Assembly (NCBI GenBank): GCA_033032865.1
Contig: JAWHQI010000148.1
Span: forward strand, 5,971,501 to 6,035,500
Source: Dactylorhiza incarnata
Taxonomy: Eukaryota; Streptophyta; Magnoliopsida; Asparagales; Orchidaceae
Reading direction: 5' to 3'
DNA length: 64,000 nt
A program made the position numbers and the translations under genes. The notes under the pieces were generated by a model. That model was not told where the DNA came from, did no database searches, and saw nothing but the letters and a program-made list of their open reading frames with translations. Positions 36,098 through 48,330 of this stretch are shown here, one piece after another (the stretch's first letter is position 1; each line of letters starts with the position of its first letter).

Positions 36098-36990
36098 TCA
36101 TATTATACCTCTATATAAAGTTTGATCAATTGAAATTCCCGATTCATCTTTTCCTAATTTTAGTGATGCACTCATTTGTGTAGAAGCATGTTTAAGGTTT
36201 TCAAATTCAAAGCGTTTAAGCATATCATGGACATATTTAGTTTGACATATAAAAATACCATCATTTCTATGTGATATTTGAAAACCAAGAAAATAAGAAA
36301 GTTCTCCTACTAGACTCATTTCAAATTCATTTTTTATCACTAAAATAATGTCATTACACAACTCTTCATTAGCAGATCCAAAGATTATATCATCAACATA
36401 TATTTGCAAAATAATCAAATCATCATTATTGTGCATAATGAAGAGAGTATTATCGGCACTTCCCATAATATAATCGTGCTTTAATAAAAATGATGTAAGT
36501 CTTTCAGACTATGCATTGGGTGCTTGTTTAAAACCATAAAGTGCTTTTTCTAGTTTATAAACATGATTGGGAAATTTTTCACTAATAAAACCGGGGGGTT
36601 ATTCAACATAAACTTCTCTTTTTACAAACCCGTTTAGAAAAGCACTTTTTACATCCATTTGAAATCATTTTATTCTTTTAAAGCTTGCAAATGCTAGAAA
36701 AAATCGTATAGATTCCAATCTAGCAACGGGTGCAAAAGTTTCATCTAAATCTATCCCCTCAATTTGAGAATATCCTTTTGCTACTAAGCATGCTTTATTT
36801 CTAGTGATTCTAGACTCACTATATAATTTATTTTTAAAAATCCATTTTACACCTACAACAGGGTGATTGGATGGTCTTTCTACTAATTTCCAAACATTAT
36901 TTCGCTCAAATTGTTCTAACTCTTCATTCATAGCCAAAAACCAAAATTCATCATTTAAAGCGGTTGAAATGGTTTTTGGTTCAATTTCAG
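36098..36990 (-). pseudogene. Cop-A reverse transcriptase, broken
   Basis: The N-terminal part (36665-36937) has [18 protein letters not shown]-like [10 protein letters not shown] and [13 protein letters not shown], typical of copia RT. The catalytic part (36098-36466) has LQIYVDDIIFGS with the Asp pair, and LVGELSYFLGFQI. Between them (36467-36664) lie frame breaks, with the [13 protein letters not shown] and 'YGFKQAP' regions readable only in pieces. RT would make the DNA copy. Confidence 0.88.
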
Positions 36991-37009
36991 AAACAAAACA
37001 AATATTTGA

Positions 37010-38300
37010 CTAAGATTCATGGAGAGAAGAGTGAGTTCTTACCCCAATGTATGGTTCACCAATTATTAGTTCCAGTGGATGATTCTTTGTAAATTTCAAG
37101 GCACCTGGAGGCACATAATCATCTTCCTTGGCCTCCTCTTCCTCTTCTTTGGAAGGTTCCTCGTCACCATTCTCCAAAGGTGGTAAGAGATAATCCTCTT
37201 TGCCTGCGAAAAGTCTTTCTACACATCGAACAAGCTGATCAAATTTCATATTAATTAACTCTTCAACTTTACTAGTTCTTTTATTAAAAATTCTATAAGC
37301 ATTACTAGTTGAAGAGTATCCAAGAAAAATTCCTTCATCGCATTTTTCATCAAATTTTCCCAAGCTATCTTTAGTATTCAAAATAAAACATTTACAACCA
37401 AAATATTTGAAGTAGGATACGTTAGGCTTCTTTTGAAAATAAAGTTCATATGGTGTATGATTAAGAGATGGGTGAAATATGATTCTATTCATAACATAAC
37501 ATGATGTATTTATATTCACATAACATAGTGCGTGCTAGTTCTTGAAGTGTCTTATTCTTTCTTTCTACAATGCCATTTTGTTGTGGTGTGTGTGGTGCGG
37601 AGAACACATGTTTAATGCCTAACATATCACAAAAAGATGTAAACTTTTCATTTTCAAATTCTCCTCCATGATCCGAGCGAATGCATTTAATTTTTAAATC
37701 ACTTTCATTTTGAATACGAGTACATAATTTTGAAATTTTGCAAAACGCATCGGATTTGGATGAGAGAAATAATGTCCAACAATATCTTGAAAAATCATCT
37801 ATTAAAACATATGTATATAATCTACCACCAAGACTTGTAGTGCTAACGGGACCAAAAAGATCCATATGAACTAATTGCAAGTGTCTTGTAGTAGAAATGA
37901 TATTTTAACTTTTGAAAGAGGATTTAGTAAATTTACCTTTTTGACATGGTGAACAAAGTGAAGGTAATTTTCCATTTAACCTAGGCAATCCTCAAATTAA
38001 ATCACTTTTGGCAAGTTTTACAATAAGCTTTGTGCTAGCATGTCCTAGCCGTCTATGCCAAAGTTCTAATTCATCATTTTTGGTGATAAAATATTTTATA
38101 GATGATTTAGAAAGATCATGAAATGAAACTATATAAACATTATGTATTCTTGGTGTAGTTAGTAAAATATCATTTGTAGTAGGATTAGATATTTTGTATA
38201 AGTTAGTAGAAGATTCAAATAAAACATCTAATCCTTTATCACATAATTGGATAATAGAAATTAGATTATGTTTTAGACCTTTCACATAAAGAACATTTGA
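37010..38300 (-). pseudogene. Cop-A integrase, broken
   Basis: The GAG-pre-integrase segment (37992-38285) includes ELWHRRLGHAS, the His part of the zinc site. CPPCQKGK-like CSPCQKGK near 37940 gives the Cys part, with a stop nearby. The core (37485-37880) has MQLVHMDLFGP (Asp), IRSDHGGEF (Asp) and QNGIVERKN (Glu), a complete DDE triad. The C-terminal part (37010-37519, overlapping frame) has NHTPYELYFQKKPNVSYFKYFG and [20 protein letters not shown], then an acidic EEEEEAKED linker to RT. Integrase inserts the element DNA. At least two frameshifts or stops disable it. Confidence 0.88.
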
Positions 38301-38489
38301 TATCGTAAAGGATTCGTTACCAACTATACCAATTCACATGATCCTTCCTTTTCCGATATCGCCAAACGTCGCGCTCCCTCCCTACTTCTTTTCTAGGGTA
38401 AGGAACTTTGCATTATTGCCCTTCATGTGCTTGAAGCATCCAGAATCCAAGTACCATACGTCTTCATTGTCCTTATCTTGTCTGCACAT
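38301..38489 (-). pseudogene. Cop-A aspartic protease
   Basis: On the minus strand, at about 38400-38465, it reads VWYLDSGCFKHMKGN. The catalytic Asp-Ser-Gly is intact, and the motif is the standard copia protease start. It continues through a segment like 'GNDSFTISNVLYVKG' into the GAG-pre-integrase. There is no clean start, because it is an internal part of the polyprotein. Confidence 0.8.
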
Positions 38490-40422
38490 CTAGAAAGAAG
38501 ATGAAAGTAAAGATCCAGATACCCAAGCGGTACCACTCATAGAATAAGTGAAAGCCTTAGGTACCCAGATTTGTTTTAAAGTATTTTGTTTCACTTTCCT
38601 GCAAGAACAAGATGTGTGACCAATCCTGTGATAGTTTGCACACAAAATAAAGGGGGTTGAGACCCTTTTCTGGAATTTTGTGTTATTTTTGATGGAAGAA
38701 ATCAGTTTTGCAGAGGAGAATGATTTTGCAAAAGAAAATACTGAATTCTTATATGAGGTGCTAACGCCAGCGTTAGTGGCTAGCGTCGGGCGGTAGCCCT
38801 CACCTCGATATCCGAGCCCAAATTTTCCAGAACCGTAGCACTGGTTCCCTAAAATCATATCCAATGATTTTTGGCCAATTCCAAATTTTTTTAATGGCCA
38901 TGGTGAGATCATGAACTTGTGCTTTAAGTGATGAATTTACTTTCACAAGCATGACACACCTATTTTCAAAACCCTTTTTATTATTTTTAATTTGCAAAAA
39001 AGAGGCTTCTAATTTCCTTTCTAATTCCCCCTTCTCTTTTGTAAGAGTTTTGGCATGGGAGAGGGCTTTAGAAAGAGAATCTTCAATATCTTTTGCCTTT
39101 TTAATGGAGTGATCACACTCTTGGCAAGAAACCTTTTTCTTTTCCAAAATAATTAGTTTTATGGAAAGCTTTTGATTTTCTTTAATTAGAGATTCATTTT
39201 CACGATTCAATAAAATATTATCTTTTATATATTTATCAAAAGCTTTGCATGTTTGAAGATTAAAAAGTTCATCTTAAGTTGGAAGAGTTACCTCAATGTC
39301 GCTAAGAACACTGGTGTCGTCGTCGTCGTTTCCATGTCCCATGAAGCACATGTTTGCGTCCTCATCATTGCTTGATGAAGACCCGCTTGATTCTTCGAAG
39401 GAGGAGGAGTCAACCCATATTTCCTCTTTAAGTACCATCCGCTTTTCCTTCTCTTTGTGCCGCATTCCTTTTTCTCCTTCAAGTATTTTGGGCACTGGCT
39501 CCAAATATGCCCGGTCTTCCTGCAATGATAGCATCCGGTGGAGGTCTTCATTCTTCATCGTCGCTCTCCTTTTCCTTCTTTGAAGATGACCCGTTCCATC
39601 TTGCATCCTTTTGGAAAAAATTTCGGAAGGTGTTTCTCCTTTCCGGATTTTGCATGAACTTTCAGAAGTTCATTACCAAGAGACTTTCTTCATCTTCATC
39701 CTCATGGCACTCCTTTGATTTTAGTGTCAATGCCTTCTTCTTTGGTTCCTTGTTATATGCATCGCATTGGATTTTGAGTTCTACCTCATGGTTTTGAAAT
39801 TCCCAATGAGGCTCTCAACCTATAGCGTTCTAAGATTGTGCGACTCTGACATAGCCGTCACCTTCGGATTGAATTTTGGAGGAAGAGAACGAAGAATCTT
39901 TCGGACCAAGTCGCAGTTGGAGACTGTCTTTCCAAGAGCTTTGAAAGCATTGACGATCTTGGTGAAGCGCATGTACATTCTATCAATATCTTCGCTTTCA
40001 TCCATCCGGAACTTTTCATATTCTGACACCAGTTGGAAAAGCTTTGAATCTTTAACCTCCGATGTACCTTCATGAGTAATTTCCAAATGATTCCAAATAT
40101 CATATGGTGTAGGACATGCGGAAATTCTATTAAATTCATTTCTATCTAACGCACAAAATAAATCATTCATGGTTTTGGCGTTATTTTTGCATTTAAGTTT
40201 ATCCCTTTCATCCCAGTTATCCTTAGATTTTTCTAATGTTACCTCTCTAACTACAATTATAGGAGGAGAGTATTGCTCTTCTACCATATTCCATACCTCA
40301 ATATCTAGGGTCATAAGAAAACATTGCATCCTATTTTTCCAATAATTATAATCTGACCCAGTAAATAGTGGAGGTCTACTAATTCCCTGACCCTCGGAAA
40401 AAGTGAGATCATAAGATGTCAT
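38490..40422 (-). pseudogene. Cop-A gag (SIRE-type, with coiled coil and two zinc knuckles), broken
   Basis: The ATG at 40422 lies 32 bases after the primer site. The first open part (39820-40422, 200 codons) has RPPLFTGSDYNYWKNRMQCF and YEKFRMDESEDIDRMYMRFT, standard copia Gag. A CCHC knuckle CYHCRKTGHIWSQC is at about 39500-39541 in another frame, followed by an acidic Ser-rich stretch. A long charged coiled coil is at 38800-39210. A second knuckle-like site near 38600-38641 has lost a Cys (CANYHRIGHTSCSC). A GCGCTAGCG-type cluster lies inside the coding sequence at 38757-38800. Gag forms the particle. Several frame changes make it non-functional. Confidence 0.85.
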
Positions 40423-40453
40423 TATTCCTGGTTTTTATACCGATTTGGAATAT

Positions 40454-40471
40454 GCTGCCTCTGATTCCACT
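40454..40471 (-). other. Cop-A primer-binding site (tRNA-iMet type)
   Basis: Directly inside the right LTR, the minus strand reads AGTGGAATCAGAGGCAGC. This resembles the TGGTATCAGAGC site used by most copia elements, with a substitution. Confidence 0.75.
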
Positions 40472-41552
40472 TGTTGGATCGATAGGCTCCCTTAGAGGGG
40501 GTGAATAAGGGAATAATTTTTTTTTATATATGTTTTAGCAATTTGCTAAATTGTTTTAAAATAAAAAAGAGCGAAATAACAATTTAGCCAAAAGTAGAGA
40601 ATATTGTAATTCGCAATATTAGAATTTTATGTCAAATGAGAGAAATCAAGTAGACACAAATAGAGACATGATTGTATTATATTAAAGAGTGTTTACACAA
40701 TTTTGATTTCAATATCGCTAGAAACCGGAGGCGTACAAATGCAAATAATTTTTCCTTTTCCATACTGACTTGTATCCCCACGAACCGGTGGCTTTAGCAT
40801 ATCCTCCCGGTATATGGCCTCAAGCCACTCAAGCCAACCTTTCACCGGACATGGCCTCGAGCACCTTCAAGATCTAATCACCTAGACCTAGTCGCCAACA
40901 CTTGCGGCGAATTCCCCCTAAGCCGCGCAAGGACCTAGTCGCCAACATAAGGCGAATTAACTACACAAATTCACAAAGATAATGAAATGAAATAACACAA
41001 ATAAAAAACTCCCTCTATGAGATTTTCTGAAGTTAAAGATGAAGGATCGTTGTAGCATAAGCGTGGTTGAAGCGATCGTTCTTCGGATGCATCTTGATGA
41101 CGTCCTCCTTCAGAAATATTCTTTAGCTTTGAGTGGGTGATCAACTTTCAGCAGAGTAACAGCTCTTGAAATTTGGCACTGGTATTCTCTCTGGGATGTG
41201 TGTCCAAAACGAGAGAGAAAGCCCCATTTTATAGAACTTGGAGATAGCGCCTGTGGTAGATCATAGCGCCTGCGGTAGCGGTCGTGTAGAGTTCATGGAG
41301 GCGTGGCATTGTGGCAAAATCTGGAGCTGGCGTCGGTGGTAGCGCTAACGTTTGGCGATAGCGCTAACAACTGCGGTATCACTAGCGCTGGCGATAGTTC
41401 TCCAGTTAAGAGATTTGGGTTCCAAGCTGCTTTCTACCTGTTGAGTATTGCACCTATAGTTCCTGCAAACTATAAACACACGACAAGAAAGATCAAATAC
41501 AATAAGGGATTTGTTATTCTCAAACAAAGGGATGCGACACACATGTCCAACA
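40472..41552 (-). repeat. Cop-A right LTR (5' LTR)
   Basis: It aligns with 32531-33626. On the minus strand it starts TGTTGGACATGTGTG and ends GATCCAACA at the primer site. It contains the TATA box at 41224-41237 and the motif cluster at about 41246-41402. Confidence 0.92.
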
Positions 41553-44014
41553 ATACCATGGAAATTTTCTCAGAATTTTTGGATGAGATAAATTAGTACT
41601 TGCTATGTAAAGTTACATATTCACCCCTTTTATTTTATGTGAAAATTATGATTGTAAATTCTCTGGAAAATTGTGAAACTCTAGAAATCATGTTATTTTA
41701 TCATTTAACACCTCTGGAAATTTCTATTAGCAAGTTTAAAATTACTGACATGGTACTTCCTTTGGAAAATGATATATGCCCAATGATTAATGAATTTTAA
41801 ATTGAGGTCAAATTAATGTGAAATGTAATAAAACTCGGGACACTTCTTAATTTATTCATTATGATCTGATGGTATGAATTGTAGCTCAATTGGACATCAT
41901 ATAGTTAAGGTTGAATCATAGGAACCAAACTAGTTTAATTTCCTTTTGAATGCGAATAGTAGAAAATTGATATAGTGATTAGACCAGCAAAATCACTTAT
42001 GATTGTAATAAAACATGGAACATTGCAATATTATATCATTTATATCAGCCCCTAGAAGTTATGGATTTTTTGGAGAACATTTGTACTATAGTTAAGAAAT
42101 AATTCAGAATCATGTCACACCATAACTAAAGGTATGAATGGGCATCTATTACCTTAGAAACATCATGATACTCAGTCGGCATGTTATAATGTTCATGGTA
42201 AATCATAGTGTGGGTTTGAGAACATTTTGACAAATATATAAGATTTACACCACACCCAGAGAATAGGAGATCTTATGAGTTGAGCATCGCTCAAAAGAAC
42301 GTTTGCTAAAAGGTAAACTTAGAATAAGTATAATAAAACATCTAAGTTGTAAGAGTAATGATGTGAGTGGGTCTAAAAAAAGGGTTAGTCACCAATAAAA
42401 GTAATTGTCCCGGAAAGGGGGATTTTGGCTTCAGCCCATCGTATTCCCTAGTACCGCTGCGTGCCCTTCACCGAGTAAACCTCGGGAAGTCCATGATTCA
42501 CCTTAAACTTCTAGGTATAATAATAACTAGACAAGAGTAGCTTAATTTAGTGAATAAGAAATATGGTAAGCCTCATCCTGAGTTAAGGGATGGAACAGTA
42601 CAGGACGGGTTAGTCCTGCGAGCTGGAGGCTCAGGTAGTTGTTATATCAGGATGGGTTGGTCATGCGAGCTGGAGGCTCGGGTTGTGATAACTTGCATGT
42701 GCATTGAATCAAAATTAGTGGCGGGTCTTCGGTACTGGGCCAGTCGTCACACCGACGGAAGTACGTTGACTTAGGCAGATGTGAGGGTTTGAAGGGCCAG
42801 TTGGTTATTTATGCTGCAGTCTGGAGGACAATCCCTTAAAATGCACACCCGACCATAAAGACTGGTGGGTTCTATCAAAGAGAACGCAAGACTCAAGAGT
42901 GAACCTTGGACGTGTATCGAGGCATACGAAGGCTCTAGGCCTGGTTGTGTGTATTCTATCCTAGGAAGTGGAGGCATCCACTCCACTCCTATCGTAGCCA
43001 CAACAGTGGTACTAGAGAGTGTAGCTAACTCCAAAAATTGGGAACGAATGGTTGGTTATCACAGAGTCGTGTGGGTGTGTTGCATTTATATGAATCATAT
43101 CATAACATGCATATCATAGCATACATAAACATTCAGACATCAATTGTAGATCCTTATCATATCAATTAGCATGGGCTCTTTTATATGATAAGTTATCATT
43201 CTGGAAATCTTAACTTATAAGTTTATATGGGCATTCATATAAGTTAAGGTACTCATATGATGGTAGCATAGTTACACTTGTTTATTTTACTTGCGCTGCA
43301 CTGCTTTACTTTACTTACTTCTTTTGATGTTTCATTACCGCTTCGTTACTGCTTTACTATTGCTTCACTACTGCTTACCTGCTTATATTGCTAGCGTAGA
43401 TCCACCATTATATATATATACTACTAGTGTAGATTTCCTTGTCATTTGCTTATTGTCATTCTGCTTTGTTGTCCTCCGCTTCCTTCCTTCCGCTCGGTTC
43501 CTAGGAGTCGTGGGGGAAGGCGGGGACCAAATGGCTTAGTTTTTATGACTAACGATCGGTGGTGACCGTAGGAGCCTGAAGAGCTGAAGCATCAGCATGA
43601 CCAGCCAGACAAGGTGGCAGGACCTGAGGAGCAGATGCCACACATTACTTCTACCAGGAGATAGGTGCTTGTGGATTAAAGTTTATTTAGCTTCCGCTTG
43701 GAGATGTTATGGAGAGAGTGATTGTACCTTTACTTTCATTTTGGATATGTATCGAGCATAAGCCCTCACTCTATCTTTTATACTCATGTTGGACAATTTC
43801 TATTTCATTTTTATGAGAATTCTGTGATTATGGACTTATAAACTTTTGTATGTACTTCTATTCTCAAGTGGCCTAAAGATTGGAATGATCGTACTAGCCG
43901 GCAGGTTCGACGTCATGCGGTGATGACTAACCCGTGAGTTGGTGTCATCCATAAGGCGGTGGTTCTGGGCATAAGACCTGGGTAATCCTCCTAGTAAGGG
44001 GAGGGGGTCTTACA
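41553..44014 (+). repeat. Chr-1 3' LTR, second part
   Basis: It resumes at the Cop-A TSD ATACC and aligns with 19612-22082. It ends GGGGGTCTTACA, followed by the Chr-1 TSD CTCTC. No gene is seen; the frames 42550-42774 and 43291-43539 parallel those in the 5' LTR. Confidence 0.92.
43153..43248 (+). other. Twin hairpin, Chr-1 3' LTR copy
   Basis: CTTATCATAT at 43153 pairs with 43183-43192, with one inner mismatch further in. CTTAACTTATA at 43209 pairs perfectly with the segment ending at 43248. The mismatch seen at this stem in the 5' LTR copy is absent here. Confidence 0.78.
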
Positions 44015-44133
44015 CTCTCCAGCAGCCATGTCAGCACTCTAAGCTGGGGGGAATCAATGAGGAGGATGGTAGCATGCTTTGGAGAAGGAAATTGGGTTGC
44101 CAAGTGGCATCCATCCCCATTTTCCTCTCCATG
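44015..44133. other. Short segment between Chr-1 and Cop-C
   Basis: It begins with the Chr-1 TSD CTCTC and ends with CCATG (44129-44133), the probable left TSD copy of Cop-C. It should continue LTR-0, but I could not align it convincingly. It contains no gene. Confidence 0.55.
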
Positions 44134-44426
44134 TGAAAGTGCACAGTGTAACCTCTGAGTATTCTCAAGATGGGTGATGAATAGAGATTTAAAACTTTTA
44201 CACTAAATATGCACACATAATAAAAACTTCTAATGACTATATAATCAAAATACCAGCTCAGAATAAAATAAACACAGATTACTGAAATGAAAATAAGTAA
44301 AGGGACAACACATAAATTCACAATACAAGACAATGGCTATAGTGGTTCCCCAAAATATGGGTACATCCACTCTTCTATCACCTTGGTAGGAATACACTAA
44401 ACAGTGTCTGAGTCTTTTGATAAGGA
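44134..44426 (-). repeat. Cop-C left LTR, first part
   Basis: It starts TGAAAGTGCACAGTGTAAC and aligns with the start of the right LTR at 62912-63210. It is broken at the Cop-B TSD AAGGA (44422-44426), which lies within a short tandem unit. Confidence 0.9.
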
Positions 44427-45495
44427 TGTTGGATCTGTAGGCGCCCTTAGAGGGGGGTGAATAAGGGTTTTAAAACTTTTAATATATTTTGATATACTTG
44501 AGATAATAAGAGATTAAAATAGAGAAAAATCAAGTAAAACAATTGAAATCAAATAGAGACATGATTTTATTAATATGAAATGAAGGATTACAAAAATTGA
44601 TTTCTTATAATGCTAGAAATCGAAGGCGGATAATAAAATGACTTTTATGTTTTCTATCCTAACTCGTATCCCCACGAACCGGTGGCTTTAGCCTATCCTT
44701 TCTGGATATGGCCTCAAGACGCTCTAGCCAATACTCCCTCGGATACGGTCACGAGCACCCCCTAAATCTACACCCTAGACCTAGTAGCCAACACGAGGTG
44801 AATTCCTCCCTAAGTCCTACCCAGACCTAGTCGCCAATACGAGGCGAATTTACTACACGATTATAAAATAGATGAAAATAATCAACAGCAATAATAAAAA
44901 CTCCCTCTTGAAGAACTTCTGAAGTTGGAGATGAAGTACCATTGTAGAATAAGCATTGTTAAAGCAATCGTAGTTCGGATCCAGCGTGAAGAAATCCTCC
45001 TTCAGAAATTCACGGAACTTTGGTAGGATATCACTTTTCGGCAGAATAAGGCTCTGGAATTTTAGCACTCAACCTCTCTCAAACTTGTGTGTTGAAAACG
45101 AGAGAAGAGGGGTCCATTTTATAGCCTTGGAGGTAGCGCCTGCGCTATCTTGATTTAGCATTATTCTGCGTGTGCGTATATTTCATTCCAAGCAAAGCCA
45201 CCCGACATTCCTCAAGTGCTTCGAGATAGCGCATGCGCTATCCGCTACCTCCTGGCACTATCGCCTTCTAAAATAGCTCCCGAAATTGCTCTAATCAGAG
45301 CTAGATCCTGTGCAAGGTGCTACCGTCGGTGCTTGTGGACATGTTGGAATTCTGGCTTCAAATTTGGGGGCAACCTTCATATGTTATCCTTGAGTCATAT
45401 GGCATTGTTTACTGCACACTTAGACACACAAGATCAAATACACATAGAATTTGTTATTCTCAAACCTAGGAGATGCGGAAGACCATGTTCCAACA
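44427..45495 (-). repeat. Cop-B left LTR (3' LTR)
   Basis: It runs TGTTGGATCTGTAGG...CATGTTCCAACA, 1069 bases, equal in length to sLTR-3 (1067). The TATA box is at 45115-45124 (minus strand). GCGCTAGCG-type words (ggtagcgcctgcgctatc, gatagcgcatgcgctatc) lie upstream of it at about 45128-45330. Confidence 0.92.
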
Positions 45496-47704
45496 AACTC
45501 CCCCTTTTGATAATAACAAATCCATTAATGATAAATCAAAGAATTAATATATATAGCATGATGAAACTTACTTGTGTGTGTGTGTATGTGTGATGACTTA
45601 AGATAATTGTCATTTTAGGTATTTAGAATTGCTCCCCCTAAATACATATTCCCCCTATGTGAATGCTCCCCTTATATGTAAGCTATCATCTTAATAATTA
45701 ATCATGTCTAGTTCTTCCCCATTTGATAGCGGTTTTTATTTATTATATTAGTTCTCCCCTTTTTGTTATTAGCAAAAGTGGGTAAGGAAGCAAGAGACAT
45801 AGAAAGAGGTTTTTTGATAAAAAAATATAAGGCATGATCGAGCTTCTAGAGGAAAGGAAATGATAAGGAGTTTTGAGCATAAAAATTTTCATAGAGATAA
45901 ATCAGAGTTTTTAGCATAAAAATGATATGCGTGTTAGAATAACCAATATAGATTTTACCAAGCAAGTCTACCACGTGTTGAATGAAAGGAATTTTAAGAT
46001 TCAAGTGATGATACACACAAAAGAAAAGACTTTAAGTAAGCATGAAAACGCAAGGTAAAAAAGTATATGGTAATGATGCGGAAGACTTATAGAAATACAA
46101 GAAACATCTTTTTATAATCATGATAATTCATAAGAAGAGATATGAGTTAAATTCCAGAAAAAAGGAAGATGTTTTTGTAAATCATTATTCATTTAAAATC
46201 TTTAATAAAGTAACCAAGCATGAAAGAAAGATATCACAAAGAGACTATTACAATGTTATTTTAATTCAAAAATTCAAGACACACCAAACATTTTAGAGAG
46301 CATGCTAGGTTATCTAGTGCATTTTATATATAAAGAGATTATAGAATTAGCATTTGGATCCAATACTCATGAGAAGAAGTGTTATGGAAGATAATGATGT
46401 GCACATAAGTGTATTTTGAAGAGAGTAAACAAATAATTTAATCAAAAATACAAGACATATGTAGAGTAAAGTGCACAATAAAACACAAATAATTTTACTT
46501 CCACACAATTCAATGCACATAGAAAAGAATAAGTGGTGTAAAGAAAAAGCTTATGGTTTGCACAAGACACTTTACTATTCTTTCCAAGGTGCTCAACCTC
46601 ACAATGCTCATTAAGACTTATCAGGAAGTTCAAGTAGTGCTTGGTGGAGTTATCTTTGTCAATTTAATTCATGATTTTTTTTTTTGTACAAAGTTCTCTG
46701 AATACACTTGTTTCGCAAACCAATGAAATTTTGAAAGAACAACCACTTTTCTTGATTTTTAATAATACAAATAAATGTAGTGTTGGTAAGATACTTGTGC
46801 AATTTTAATTTATTATACAATTACAATACACAAGAAAGCATTCTTATAATAGGTGAGTGAATAAAAATCATTATCAACCATAAAACATTTACTCATACTT
46901 AGAGGCATGCTAATCTTGGTACTACACAACACTTTTTCAATACAATTAATGCACAAGTGATTAGATATATCAAAGCATGATAAAAACAATGTTCAAAGTA
47001 GTTTGAAAAGGATGAATTACAACATTGTAGAAGGTCTAAATGATAGATTAAACCATGCTTGATATTCACAATAAAGTCCATACAGTTTTTTTGATATTTT
47101 GAAAAATAATTTTGTTTAAAATTTGAACTCTTATAATTGATCTTGGACTTCCTGAGGTCTACCATGTGAGGGGTTCGCACCGATACTAGGAGATGTGATG
47201 GGGTGACATCCCAAATCTCCCTTTCGCATGATACATGTAAATAGAACAGTTAAGTTCAAAAAATAATTTTTGATGTTTTATATTTTTGTATTTGATTTTT
47301 GCATATTGAAATAGAAATTAAACAAATAAACAAAAAATGGAAGAGAAAACAAATATTTATTGTAATTTGGCTTTTGTAATTTTGTATTTTAATTTTTCAA
47401 AAATCAATTAAAGGCAAAAATACAAAAATAAGTAGTACATATAATAGAGCATATTTTTAGGGATTTTTAAAAAATTGAAAAATACAAAAAATTAGACAGG
47501 TGCGCTAGCGTTAGCGCGGCAAACAGTACAAAAAATTTCATGATTTCGAAAAATCTAATTTTTGATATTGATTAAGTGTCCAGAGATTAGTTTCATGCAA
47601 AAATTTTAGAAGATTTGAAGATGTTTAGATAAGTAAAAATTGCATAAAAAGATTGTGTTTATGAATGTGACTTAACCAGAAAGATCTAGGACACCTAATT
47701 CAAG
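45496..47704 (-). other. Cop-B region between pol and 3' LTR, non-coding
   Basis: The polypurine tract (aaaagggggagtt, minus strand) abuts the LTR. The remainder is AT-rich and resembles 33627-35453 of Cop-A. It has no convincing ORF. It holds a captured chromovirus-LTR fragment at 47145-47235, absent from Cop-A, and a GCGCTAGCG motif at 47500-47524 next to 'gcggcaaacag', the same context as in Cop-A at 35290. Confidence 0.75.
47145..47235 (-). repeat. Fragment of a chromovirus LTR embedded in Cop-B
   Basis: 'ttggacttcctgaggtctac' and the following ~70 bases match 14824-14915 of sLTR-1 and 924-1015 of LTR-0, at roughly three quarters identity by eye. The Cop-B sequence on both sides matches Cop-A continuously around 35060, so the piece was inserted. 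I see no TSD. Confidence 0.7.
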
Positions 47705-48330
47705 TCAAAGTAATCGAAATCTTGCATCGGGAAGAGGTTTAGTGAATATGTCAGCAAGTTGAGAGTTCGTACTAATGAAACTTACTTTTACATGCTCTTT
47801 CTTAATATGATCCCTAATGAAGTGATGGCGAACATCTATGTGTTTGGATTTAGAGTGGTGTAAGCGATTATTTGTAAGATCTATGGCACTTTTGTTGTCA
47901 CATTTGAGATCAATATTTTTGAGATGAAAACCAAAATCCTCTAGAGTTTGGCTCATCCATAAGGCTTGTGCACAACAACTCTCAAGAGCGATGTATTCAG
48001 CCTCTGTGGTGGAGAGTGCAACCGAAGATTGTTTCCTACTAGACCATGCAACTAATGAGGGTCCTAAAAAGTGGCAAGTACCGCTAGTGCTTTTTCGATC
48101 TAGTGAACATCCGGCATAATCTGAATCGGAATAGTCATCTAGTGTAAATGAATCATTGTGTGGGTACCATAATCCTAATTTAGATGACCCTAATAGATAT
48201 CTAAAAATATGTTTTACCGCTTTGAAATGAGATTCTTTTGGATTGGCTTGAAAGCGAGCACATAAACATACGGTAAACATTATATCTGGTCTAGATGCAC
48301 TTAAGTAAAGAAGAGATCATATCATACCTC
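47705..48330 (-). pseudogene. Cop-B RNase H domain, largely intact
   Basis: An open run of 191 codons (47705-48280) has all the expected motifs. FRYLLGSSKLGLWYP is followed by YSDSDYAGCSLDRKSTSG (first Asp), VAWSSRKQSSVALSTTEAEYI (Glu) and KCDNKSAIDL (third Asp). KHIDVRHHFIRDH and LADIFTKPLPDARF close the domain. It ends two residues later by frameshift or stop. It lacks a start of its own because it is part of Gag-Pol, and a break near 48300 separates it from RT. Confidence 0.88.

Larger units (their letters stand above)
32531..41552 (-). mobile_element. Cop-A: SIRE/Maximus-type Ty1/copia retrotransposon, full length, decayed
   Basis: LTRs at 32531-33626 and 40472-41552 flank a minus-strand gag-pol in the copia order: gag, protease, integrase, RT, RNase H. 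The ends are TGTTGG...CCAACA. The TSD is ATACA (32526-32530) and ATACC (41553-41557), one substitution apart. The Chr-1 5' LTR has the uninterrupted site at 19612. The polypurine tract and primer site are both present. Gag-pol has several stops and frameshifts. A 1.8-kb non-coding region separates RNase H from the 3' LTR. Confidence 0.93.
11892..44014 (+). mobile_element. Chr-1: chromodomain Ty3/gypsy retrotransposon (Tekay/Del-like), decayed and nested
   Basis: The 5' LTR is 11892-13384 plus 18406-22082, and the 3' LTR is 29832-32530 plus 41558-44014. The coding region lies between them. The TSD CTCTC is at 11887-11891 and 44015-44019. With nested insertions removed, the LTRs are about 5170 and 5156 bases, a close match that supports the reconstruction. 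The primer site resembles tRNA-iMet, and Pol is in the gypsy order protease, RT, RNase H, integrase, with a chromodomain-like C-terminus. These point to the Tekay/Del branch, known for long LTRs. All genes carry stops or frameshifts. Three later elements sit inside it. Confidence 0.9.

Noticed and set aside
39296..40075. Three plus-strand ORFs of about 100 codons
   Set aside because: Antisense shadows of Cop-A gag, with low-complexity Ser/Phe-rich translations.
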